Shown: in pieces, positions 6,806 to 12,844 of the stretch
Position numbering within the stretch: position 1 is the stretch's first letter
Layout of the letters: every line of letters begins with the position of its first letter
Assembly (NCBI GenBank): GCA_028290245.1
Contig: JAQGKG010000197.1
Span: forward strand, 1-12,844
From: Devosia sp.
GTDB taxonomy: Bacteria; Pseudomonadota; Alphaproteobacteria; Rhizobiales; Devosiaceae
DNA length: 12,844 bases
Direction of reading: 5' to 3'
The notes under the pieces: model-generated
Seen by the model: the letters and a program-made list of their open reading frames with translations, nothing else
Databases searched by the model: none
Told to the model about the DNA's origin: nothing
Program-made: the position numbers and the translations under genes

Positions 6806-6964
6806 ACCGGGCGGGCGATACGAATTCGAAGCCTCGCGCCAAAGCGTGGCTTCCTGAAAGAATCAGAGCCGTCAAACGGTCTTCTGAAAAATGGCGCGTT
6901 CGCTTCGCCAGTGTAACGCAAGGCCTGAGGAATGGCGCTGGGGTTTACCCCAAGGGAGGATAAC
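6806..6964 (+). other. Intergenic spacer with two hairpins before the binding-protein gene
   Basis: TCAGAGCCGT (6863-6872) can pair with ACGGT plus TCTGA (6876-6880 and 6883-6887), skipping two bases, around a CAA loop. A second small inverted repeat, TGGGGT-TT-ACCCCA (6939-6952), touches the ribosome site AAGGGAGGA of the next gene. Neither is followed by T's. Near 6814-6829 a weak match to the TGATAC motif is seen (GGCGATACGAATTCGA). Such spacers often hold mRNA processing or stability elements that favour the binding-protein message, but a separate promoter is also possible. Confidence 0.4.
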
Positions 6965-8245
6965 GTGAAGAATCTTTTCAAGATCGCAATGCTGTCGACT
7001 GTAGCTCTGCTCTCAGTCGGTGGCGTACAGGCGAAAGAAGACGTCGTCTGGTGGGATTTCCTCAGCGGCGGCGACGGCGTTCGCATGAAGGCCCTGATCG
7101 AGCAGTTCAACACCGAGCATGCCGACACCATCACCATCCAGCCGACCACGCTGGAATGGGGCACCCCCTTCTACACCAAGGTTCAGACTTCAGCCGCCGT
7201 CGGCGAAGGTCCGGACGTCATGACCTACCATCTCTCGCGCGTGCCGCTTGGGGTGCAGTCGGGTGCATTGGCTGAAATCAGCGCCACAGATCTTGCTGGC
7301 GTTGGCCTCGGACCCGACACGTTTGCTCCTGCGAACTGGGAAGCTGGCCAGAGCGACGGCAAGCAGTATGCCGTGCCGTTCGATATCCACTCGATCGTTC
7401 TCTATTACAACAAGGACAAGCTGGCTGAAGCTGGTCTGCTCGGCGCTGATGGCCTGCCCACCGGCCTTGATGGCGCCGACAATTTCATGGCCGCGCTCGA
7501 AAAGCTGAAGGCCGGCTCCGATATCCCATTGTCGGTGCAGACATCGGGCGATGGCACGCCATGGCGTGTGTTCTATTCGCTGTTCAACCAGGAAGACGGC
7601 GTGTTCCTCGGCGAAGACGGTACGTTCTTCCCCGAAGAGAGCATTCCAAAGGCCGTTAAGGCGCTGGAAACCATGGCCAGCTGGGTTGAAGGCGGCTTCG
7701 CGCCGGCCCTGACTGAATATGAAGGCTCGGTGGCGCTGTTCACCTCGGGCGAATCGGCGCTGCACCTCAACGGCGTGTGGGAAGTCCCCACCATGACCGA
7801 CCTTGCAGCCAAGGGCGAACTGGGCTTTGAATGGGGCGCAATTGCCATCCCCACATTCTTTGACCACCCAGCGACCTGGGCCGACTCGCATGGCTTTGCC
7901 ATTCCGAACAATGTCGGCAAGGAAGTGACTCCCGAAAAGAAGGCTGCCGTGCTCGAAGTCATCTCCTGGATGAACAAGAACTCGCTCGCCTGGGCCAATG
8001 CTGGCCATATCCCAGCCTATTCGCCTGTCCGTGACAGCGAAGAGTTCAAGACCATGCAGCCGAACGCGACTTATTCGATCCTGGCCGATACGGCTGTGTT
8101 CGATCCGAAGTCGGTGCTGGCTGGCGTAGCTTCGCCTGTTTATGACGCCGTCGCGAACTACATTGCTCCAGCCATGAATGGCGAAATGTCTGCCCAGGAA
8201 GCCATCGACGAGATGAAGGCAGACCTGCAGGATCAGGCCGAATAA
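6965..8245 (+). CDS. Extracellular solute-binding protein of the sugar ABC importer (SBP family 1)
   Basis: 426-residue periplasmic protein that captures the sugar ligand and delivers it to the permease pair. It starts with a clear signal peptide (KNLFKIAMLSTVALLSVGG) with probable cleavage after VQA at residue 23. There is no lipobox cysteine. Family-typical stretches are MKALIEQFNTEH, VGEGPDVMTYHL, YAVPFDIHSIVLYYNKDKL, FTSGESALHLNGVWEV and NNVGKEVTPEKKAAVLEVISWM. The start is the GTG at 6965 because AAGGGAGGA (6952-6960) lies directly before it and because this places the lysine-rich signal start correctly; an ATG at 6932 would add 11 residues and has no such site. Aromatic residues (W29, W30, Y-rich segments) suit sugar stacking. 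The ligand is not determined; arabino- or galacto-oligosaccharides are inferred from the neighbouring glycosidases. Confidence 0.95.
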   Translation: MKNLFKIAMLSTVALLSVGGVQAKEDVVWWDFLSGGDGVRMKALIEQFNTEHADTITIQPTTLEWGTPFYTKVQTSAAVGEGPDVMTYHLSRVPLGVQSGALAEISATDLAGVGLGPDTFAPANWEAGQSDGKQYAVPFDIHSIVLYYNKDKLAEAGLLGADGLPTGLDGADNFMAALEKLKAGSDIPLSVQTSGDGTPWRVFYSLFNQEDGVFLGEDGTFFPEESIPKAVKALETMASWVEGGFAPALTEYEGSVALFTSGESALHLNGVWEVPTMTDLAAKGELGFEWGAIAIPTFFDHPATWADSHGFAIPNNVGKEVTPEKKAAVLEVISWMNKNSLAWANAGHIPAYSPVRDSEEFKTMQPNATYSILADTAVFDPKSVLAGVASPVYDAVANYIAPAMNGEMSAQEAIDEMKADLQDQAE

Positions 8246-8257
8246 CTCTACAACACC

Positions 8258-8291
8258 GGTCCGGCGGCACTTTGTCGCCGGGCCCCTTTTT
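8258..8291 (+). terminator. Terminator-like hairpin between binding protein and permease genes
   Basis: GGTCCGGCGGCA (8258-8269) pairs with TGTCGCCGGGCC (8273-8284) in a 12-bp stem with two G-U pairs and a CTT loop, followed by CC and TTTTT (8287-8291). It lies 13 nt after the binding-protein stop and ends just before the ribosome site of the first permease. It probably causes partial termination or protects the upstream mRNA 3' end, lowering permease output relative to the binding protein. Confidence 0.7.
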
Positions 8292-8305
8292 GAGGGCCGG
8301 AGCAT

Positions 8306-9184
8306 ATGATCAGAGACCAACGCCGAGAATGGGTAGCCGCCTATCTTCTCATCTTACCCTTCGTGCTGATCTATGGCGTGCTGTTCCTCTGGCCGACAGT
8401 GCAAATGGTCTACCTCAGCTTCACCGATGCGCCCCTGATCGGGCCCGGCAAGTGGATTGGCATCGAGAACTACGTCGAGATGTTCGACGACCGCCGATTC
8501 TGGACCTCGGTTCGCAACACCAGCTATTTCGTTGCCCTGACAGTGATCCCCAATACCCTGATTGGGCTGGCCATAGCGATGATGGTTTCGCGCCTCAAAG
8601 GCTGGCAGCAAAGCGTCATCCTGGCGATGTTCTTCCTGCCCTATATCCTGCCGGTATCGGTGGTCTATCGCATCTGGAACTGGATGTTCGACCTGCAGTT
8701 CGGCATCATGCAGTACCCACTGACCTGGATTTTCGGCAAGGCGACGCCGGTTTTCCGCACGCAGTGGATGTTCATGCCGGCGGTGGCCCTGGTCACGATC
8801 TGGTGGACCTGCGGCTTCAATATTCTGCTGTTCCTGTCGGGCCTACGCTCGATTTCGACTGACATTTACGAGGCTGCTGCCCTCGACAATGCTAGCCGAT
8901 GGACCATCTTCCGCCGTATCACCTGGCCCTTGATCTGGCCGGTGACCGCGCTGGTGCTAACCATTCAGCTCATCTTGCAGCTCAAGATTTTCGATCAGGT
9001 CTACCTATTCGTCCAGGGCGGGCGTCCCGATCCTTCGATGGTGCTTGTGCAATATATCTACAACAGCGCCTTCCAGAAAAACGAGGGCGGCTATGCGGCG
9101 ACCATTTCCGTCGCATTGTTTGTCATCGTGATCGTCGTGTCCGTGCTGCAGTTCCAGTTTCTTCGTGCCCGAGGTGAAAAATGA
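8306..9184 (+). CDS. Sugar ABC transporter permease 1 (MalF/UgpA type)
   Basis: 292-residue inner-membrane subunit. Six hydrophobic segments are visible, about residues 12-34, 72-95, 104-126, 154-178, 206-228 and 264-284. The EAA loop that docks on the ATPase is EAAALDNASRWTIFRRITWP (189-208); the usual glycine after the aspartate is replaced by asparagine. The long MalF periplasmic insert is absent, as in most small UgpA-like permeases. The start codon ATG is preceded by GAGG and GGAG elements (8292-8302), close to the preceding hairpin. The stop overlaps the next start by ATGA, implying translational coupling. Confidence 0.95.
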   Translation: MIRDQRREWVAAYLLILPFVLIYGVLFLWPTVQMVYLSFTDAPLIGPGKWIGIENYVEMFDDRRFWTSVRNTSYFVALTVIPNTLIGLAIAMMVSRLKGWQQSVILAMFFLPYILPVSVVYRIWNWMFDLQFGIMQYPLTWIFGKATPVFRTQWMFMPAVALVTIWWTCGFNILLFLSGLRSISTDIYEAAALDNASRWTIFRRITWPLIWPVTALVLTIQLILQLKIFDQVYLFVQGGRPDPSMVLVQYIYNSAFQKNEGGYAATISVALFVIVIVVSVLQFQFLRARGEK

Positions 9185-10074
9185 GCGTCGCTGACAGCCG
9201 CAATCCGGCAGTTGATGCTTCAGGCACGGCGACCGCACAGCGCAAGCTTCGGGCATTCGATATCGGCGGCCTGATCCTGACGTTGATCACGCTGGTGTTT
9301 GCCATAATCTGGGCTTTCCCGATCTATTGGGGTGTCATCACTTCACTGAAGCCCGAATCCCAGGTCATCTCCAAGACCGTCGAATTACTGCCGCGCACCT
9401 GGACCTTCGATGCCTATTGGGAGGTCTTCGCCAACACGATGATCGGCCGTTGGTATGTGAACTCGCTGGTGACATCGCTCGGCGTCACCGCCATTACCCT
9501 CGTAACCAGCGCGCTGACCGCCTATGCCCTGTCACAGCTGCGGTTTCCTGGCCGCACGGTGCTCTGGTACCTGATCCTCGCCAGCTTCATGGTTCCGCTG
9601 ACCGCCCTGATCGTCAACCATTTCATCCTGATGGCGCAGCTGTCGCTGATCAACACCTGGATGGGCGTCATCCTGCCCCAGCTCATCCACCCCGTGGTGA
9701 TCATCGTCTACAAGAACTTCTTTGACTCCGTGCCAAAGGAATATCGCGAAGCGGCAAAGATGGACTCAGCCAGCGAATGGCGCATCTTCAGCCGCATCTA
9801 CCTACCGATGAACTGGGGCGTCACCACGGCTCTCGCCATCGTCACCTTCATCGGCGCCTGGAACGCCTTCCTCTGGCCGTTCCTCGCCGTTTCCAAACCG
9901 GATATGATGAACGTCGCCGTCGGCATCACCCAAGTCAACGACGCCTTCGGCGTACACTACGCCCGCGACCTCGCCGCAGCCATCTTGGCAGCGTTGCTAG
10001 TGGCCCTGCTCTACCTCGTCTTCCAGCGCCGCGTAACGCAGGCAATTATGCTCTCGGCAGGCGTGAAGGGCTGA
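9181..10074 (+). CDS. Sugar ABC transporter permease 2 (MalG/UgpE type)
   Basis: 297-residue inner-membrane subunit completing the transmembrane channel. After a polar cytoplasmic N-terminus of about 27 residues come hydrophobic segments near 28-50, 96-118, 127-150, 160-178, 212-234 and 264-281. The EAA loop is EAAKMDSASEWRIFSRIYLP (190-209). The segment TFIGAWNAFLWPFLAVSK is typical of MalG-like permeases. The start overlaps the stop of permease 1 by 4 bp (ATGA). It is the last gene of the importer operon; no good plus-strand terminator was found after it. Confidence 0.95.
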   Translation: MSVADSRNPAVDASGTATAQRKLRAFDIGGLILTLITLVFAIIWAFPIYWGVITSLKPESQVISKTVELLPRTWTFDAYWEVFANTMIGRWYVNSLVTSLGVTAITLVTSALTAYALSQLRFPGRTVLWYLILASFMVPLTALIVNHFILMAQLSLINTWMGVILPQLIHPVVIIVYKNFFDSVPKEYREAAKMDSASEWRIFSRIYLPMNWGVTTALAIVTFIGAWNAFLWPFLAVSKPDMMNVAVGITQVNDAFGVHYARDLAAAILAALLVALLYLVFQRRVTQAIMLSAGVKG

Positions 10075-10298
10075 GATGGAGGGTACCGGCGTAGGTCGGC
10101 ACTCCATAACGGGTAGCGAACGTCCGGTGTTGCCGGCGGCCTATTGGCAATTGCCAGCGCCAACTGGATCGGGGCTTTCTCCGGAGTGAGGGTGTCTGCG
10201 CATAGAGCGCCGACCGCCTTCGGCCGCTGGGTCTAGGCAATGCAGCCAGCCTATAGCGTCGGCCAATATTAGCCACGACCGGCTTTAAAATGCTGACG

Positions 10299-10326
10299 AA
10301 AAAAGGCGCCTGCTATACGCAGCGCC
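10299..10326 (-). terminator. Second minus-strand terminator-like hairpin
   Basis: Read on the minus strand, GGCGCTGC (10326-10319), a five-base loop, then GCAGGCGCC (10313-10305) with one bulged base, followed by TTTTTT (10304-10299). It lies about 50 bp beyond the main terminator of the receptor gene. It may be a back-up terminator or the end of a small RNA. Confidence 0.5.
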
Positions 10327-10377
10327 CTAGGTTCGAAACGGCTCCTAAAATACGCCGGTTTCGATCATCAATAGCCA

Positions 10378-10409
10378 AAAAAAGTAGCCAGCAGCCGCGG
10401 GCTGCTGGC
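10378..10409 (-). terminator. Rho-independent terminator of the TonB receptor gene
   Basis: On the minus strand GCCAGCAGCC (10409-10400) and GGCTGCTGGC (10396-10387) form a perfect 10-bp stem with a three-base loop. TAC and then a run of seven T's (10383-10377) follow. It begins 11 nt after the receptor stop codon. Confidence 0.9.
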
Positions 10410-10420
10410 CTGATCATATC

Positions 10421-12538
10421 TTAGTAGTCGAACTGTTTTGCCAAAGTCAGCTTGAACGTGCGGCCCTTGGAGCGATCCATCGACAGATTTTCGCGGTAGT
10501 CAGCATCGAAAAGGTTCTCGACCGAGAAGCGCGCTTCGAGCCCCTTAAGCTGACCCGATGTCGGCTTCCAGTCCGCGAAGACGTCAACGCTCGCCCAACC
10601 GCTTGGAAAAGTGCTGGCGGGAACCGTCGCAACCGTGACCAAGGGGTTTGCTGCAAGCGTGACCTTCGTGCCGAATTCCAGATCGTATTCCGGCAGGCGG
10701 CCACCCAGCGTGGCTACGATCTTGTCCTGGGCGAGTGAATCGACCGGCATGCCTGAGCGAACCGTGCCTGAGACGTCCTGAGTGTATTCACCTCTGGTGA
10801 ACGTATAGGCCAGCCGCGCGAACAAGTGCTCGCTTTCATAGGACCCTTCTAATTCAACGCCCCAAATACGCATTGCGGCAATGTTGATGAAATAGGGCAG
10901 ATCGTTGAGGGTGGTCGGATTGGTGCGTATGCCGTCCCTGATGTCATTGTAGAATCCCGTAACTTTGAGACCGCCCCTATCGCCGGTTTCGACGAGATCG
11001 TATCCTTGGGCGGAGACGCCAAGTTCAAAGTTGTCGGAGCGTTCTTTGTTCAGATTCAGGCTCGAGGCCCGCCTTGGTCCGCGTCCGGCCGTCGGTTCGT
11101 ACTGGTACATTTCGTCGAGCGTAGGCATGCGTTCGGTGCGGGCCGCCGAACCGAAAACGTTGACGTTAACGTTGATTGCATAGAGCGCGGCCAGCTTTGG
11201 CGAGAAGGCGAACTGGTTATTCGGCGTTGTCGTCGTGATAGCTTGGCTCGGCGAGAGATTGCTATAATCGACACGCCCGCCTGCAGTGACGGTGAAGCTT
11301 TCGTTGATCGTATGTTCGGTTTGTGCGAACACGCCGACACTGGTGGACGTGCCTTCAGGATGCGTAGGGATCACACCGCCTGCCACAGGAGCACCGGTGC
11401 GAACCTGATGGCTCGCCTGCAGACCGTATGTCAGGAAGTTATCCCAGCCTTGTCCGCTAAATTCCGACGTGTTTTGTGCGTTGAACTGCGTGGTGCCGTA
11501 GCCATAGTCAGCTGCGCCGATCGGGCCCAATACTCCCGGAAGGGTAGGATTGCGCTGGCGAACGGATGTATCGGAATAGGATAGCTGCACCTTTAGATCG
11601 AGCATGCCATTGTCGGATGCCGGGTTTTCGTAGCTCAGCACGGCGGTCCGGTCATTGACGTCGCGATCAATACGGCCAAAATTCTGCCCATTGGTTGCGG
11701 GAATGGTGCCGGTCTGGGCATATTCTTGGTTCGTAGCGTTGTTCGACCATTGTTGATACGACAGGCGCACGACCTGCTCCTCGTCGAGGTGCATTGTGCC
11801 CTTAGCGAGACCGGACCACGCGGCGAAATCCGAACCGGGCAATGTGCCGCCATTAGCTAGCGTTTGCAGGTTCGACCGACGGAAATTGCCCGTTGCCAGG
11901 ATTTCGAAGGTCTCGTTGATCCGGTGCGCGATAAGCGCCGACGTCAGCGTGCCAATGCCATTAGACTCGTACATCCCCTTTACGCGCACGGCGCCGGTCA
12001 TGCCGTCGGCGATGAAGTCGGAAGCGTCCTTGGTGGTGAAGTTTATGACGCCGCCCATAGCGCCTGCGCCGTAAAGCGTCGATGACGCCGGCCCCCGCAA
12101 CACCTCAACCCGCTTGTAGAGTTCAGGATCGGAGAAGAACGAGCCCATGCGGTATTGTTCGTAGAACTTCTTCGCTCCATCGACGGTGAGCACGATCCGC
12201 GCTTCATCACCTGAAGTATCGGCGGCACCAATGCCACGGATATTGAACGTTTCTCCCAGCACGCGCTCGGATCCGATGGCAGTAATCCCCGGCACGCCGT
12301 CGAAAATTTCACCGATGGAGTTGGCCTGCTTCTGATCGATATCAGCCTGGTCAATAACCGTAACAGCCTGAGGTGTATTAATAGCCACCTTCGGCGCGCC
12401 GGCGCCGATTACCAGACGCTCCAGCAGCGTCACATTCGTTGTATTCACATTCGATTGCGCTGCAGCCCCCTGCGACGCAATTGCTCCTAGCGCAACGCCG
12501 CACATCAGTGCGACGGCGCGTGACCGTACCAGCCCCAT
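10421..12538 (-). CDS. TonB-dependent outer-membrane receptor, probably haem uptake
   Basis: 705-residue outer-membrane receptor that imports a bound ligand using TonB energy. The signal peptide is residues 1-27 (RSRAVALMCGVALGAI, cleavage after AAA). A TonB-box-like stretch around LERLVIGAG (39-47) precedes the plug (about 50-170, with FNIRGIG, LTVDGAKKF and the VLRGPASSTLYGAGAMGGVINF motif). The barrel follows, ending in NLFDADYRENLS and a terminal FDY. The stretch RTERMPTLDEMY (467-478) matches the FRAP region of haem receptors, and SLNLNKERSDNFELG (493-507) the NPNL region. Between them there is no histidine, unlike Yersinia HemR or Shigella ShuA, only tyrosines. Haem is inferred mainly from the divergent hemP gene; another iron ligand remains possible. 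GGAG at 12546-12549 supports the start. Likely names would be hmuR, bhuR or shmR, not assigned here. Confidence 0.92.
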   Translation of the reverse strand: MGLVRSRAVALMCGVALGAIASQGAAAQSNVNTTNVTLLERLVIGAGAPKVAINTPQAVTVIDQADIDQKQANSIGEIFDGVPGITAIGSERVLGETFNIRGIGAADTSGDEARIVLTVDGAKKFYEQYRMGSFFSDPELYKRVEVLRGPASSTLYGAGAMGGVINFTTKDASDFIADGMTGAVRVKGMYESNGIGTLTSALIAHRINETFEILATGNFRRSNLQTLANGGTLPGSDFAAWSGLAKGTMHLDEEQVVRLSYQQWSNNATNQEYAQTGTIPATNGQNFGRIDRDVNDRTAVLSYENPASDNGMLDLKVQLSYSDTSVRQRNPTLPGVLGPIGAADYGYGTTQFNAQNTSEFSGQGWDNFLTYGLQASHQVRTGAPVAGGVIPTHPEGTSTSVGVFAQTEHTINESFTVTAGGRVDYSNLSPSQAITTTTPNNQFAFSPKLAALYAINVNVNVFGSAARTERMPTLDEMYQYEPTAGRGPRRASSLNLNKERSDNFELGVSAQGYDLVETGDRGGLKVTGFYNDIRDGIRTNPTTLNDLPYFINIAAMRIWGVELEGSYESEHLFARLAYTFTRGEYTQDVSGTVRSGMPVDSLAQDKIVATLGGRLPEYDLEFGTKVTLAANPLVTVATVPASTFPSGWASVDVFADWKPTSGQLKGLEARFSVENLFDADYRENLSMDRSKGRTFKLTLAKQFDY

Positions 12539-12638
12539 TATAAACTCCAGTTTCTTCGTTTTTTAGCTGCTGGCTGGCGGATGGCTGGCTTGCTGTGAAT
12601 AGCGCCTGAAATATGACACCTGAGATCACCTATTGCGC

Positions 12639-12667
12639 TGAGTAGATAAGCTGGTTATCAAAGTCAA
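12639..12667 (-). promoter_or_regulatory. Candidate promoter of the TonB receptor gene
   Basis: On the minus strand TTGACT (12667-12662), exactly 17 bp, then TACTCA (12644-12639). The -35 matches consensus at 5 of 6 positions; the -10 is weaker. Transcription would begin near 12632 and give a leader of about 94 nt before the ATG at 12538. Confidence 0.5.
12645..12659. promoter_or_regulatory. Palindrome inside the receptor promoter, candidate iron-response site
   Basis: GATAA (12645-12649) and TTATC (12655-12659) form a perfect inverted repeat around GCTGG. It fills the spacer between the -35 and -10 of the receptor promoter and also lies where a hemP promoter (TTGCGC 12633-12638, 17 bp, TATCAA 12656-12661) would be. 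Fur, Irr, RirA and HmuP are candidates; it does not match a full Fur box, whose spacing is shorter, and RirA's TGA-N9-TCA is only approached nearby (TGG-N9-TCA at 12652-12666). Confidence 0.45.
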
Positions 12668-12732
12668 GTTTTATGCATTCGGAGCGCAGGCCGCAAACTG
12701 CCCTCTACAAGTATGATCTCAAAGGATTATTT

Positions 12733-12844
12733 ATGCCCGTTGCCGCTGAGCCTTCGCGTCCTGAGCGCAGAGAAGGTGACCGCAAAACCATTGCGAGCGC
12801 TGAACTTTTCGACGGACTGACCGAAGTTCTCATCCTGCATAACG
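12733..12844 (+). CDS. hemP: Hemin uptake protein HemP/HmuP, N-terminal part only
   Basis: 37 residues are visible before the right edge; the family is about 60 residues long. After a charged, variable start (MPVAAEPSRPERREGDRK) comes TIASAELFDGLTEVLILHN, matching the HemP core pattern of a serine-ELF segment, a glycine, and an I-x-HN-G motif. In Bradyrhizobium, HmuP is a DNA-binding co-activator of haem-uptake genes, so this protein may activate the divergent receptor gene. AAGGA at 12722-12726 gives a good ribosome site. It is divergent from the receptor with 194 bp between them; the rest of a haem ABC system could follow beyond the window. Confidence 0.85.
   Translation, partial: MPVAAEPSRPERREGDRKTIASAELFDGLTEVLILHN

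Larger units (their letters stand above)
10075..10420. other. Non-coding gap between convergent genes
   Basis: 346 bp between the permease stop and the receptor stop. I see no convincing gene. The part 10075-10290 is GC-rich without clear structure apart from a 12-bp palindrome, TGGCAATTGCCA, near 10144-10155. A 76-residue minus-strand frame across it has Arg/Ser/Pro-rich composition without family features. The right part, 10298-10409, carries three minus-strand hairpins, two of them followed by U-tracts and listed separately. The remaining one pairs CGAAACGGC (10334-10342) with GCCGGTTTCG (10354-10363), with one bulge. Confidence 0.6.

Noticed and set aside
6932..6964. Upstream ATG as start of the binding protein
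   Set aside because: It would put 11 extra residues before the signal peptide, and the good ribosome site AAGGGAGGA lies inside that extension, directly before the GTG at 6965.
7190..8320. Long minus-strand open frame of 376 codons opposite the binding-protein gene
   Set aside because: It mirrors a GC-rich real gene; the composition is His/Arg/Gly-rich with no family motifs, while the plus strand has a signal peptide and clear SBP features.
10046..10276. Small minus-strand frame (76 codons) in the convergent gap
   Set aside because: Overlaps the permease end, Arg/Ser/Pro-rich with no family features; more like GC-rich non-coding DNA or a decayed repeat.
12571..12589. Direct repeat TGGCTGGC, twice at 11-bp spacing, in the receptor leader
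   Set aside because: Short and low in complexity; no link to a known site, and it lies downstream of the likely promoter.
1..12844. CRISPR arrays, insertion sequences, tRNA or rRNA genes, phage or integrase genes
   Set aside because: No repeated spacer pattern, no transposase frame, no terminal inverted repeats and no tRNA-like cloverleaf were seen.

Overview
The window looks like a GC-rich alphaproteobacterial chromosome segment, most likely Hyphomicrobiales (Rhizobium/Devosia-type). This is inference from the protein families (UgpC-type sugar ABC cassette, LacI and ArsR-type regulators, hemP next to a haem receptor) and from gene order and codon style; no marker gene is present to fix the genus.

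Positions 1-10074 form a carbohydrate-use locus built around a divergent pair. On the minus strand, reading right to left, are a LacI-family regulator (3575-2568), an ArsR-type winged-helix regulator with a large C-terminal domain (2509-1583), and a GH51 alpha-L-arabinofuranosidase (1441 to beyond the left edge). On the plus strand are a GH2 glycosidase (3681-5534) and a complete ABC importer: ATPase (5723-6805), periplasmic binding protein (6965-8245) and two permeases (8306-9184 and 9181-10074, overlapping by 4 bp). Both glycosidases lack signal peptides. The likely scheme is that the ABC system imports a short arabinose- or galactose-containing oligosaccharide or glycoside, which GH2 and GH51 then trim in the cytoplasm. 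The exact substrate cannot be read from sequence.

Regulatory signals are unusually readable. A 20-bp palindrome lies between lacI and GH2. A recurring motif of the form TNTGATAY..AYYYGG appears before the ArsR-type gene, before GH51, and twice before the ABC operon, suggesting one regulon controlled by the ArsR-type protein. The ABC operon has a strong hairpin at its likely 5' end, hairpins ahead of the binding-protein gene, and a terminator-like hairpin just after it, a layout expected to give more binding protein than permease.

Positions 10075-10420 are non-coding and hold two hairpins with U-tracts on the minus strand. Positions 10421-12844 belong to a separate iron/haem module: a TonB-dependent outer-membrane receptor on the minus strand and, divergent from it, the start of hemP (hmuP), cut by the right edge. 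A palindrome sits exactly between the -35 and -10 of the likely receptor promoter.
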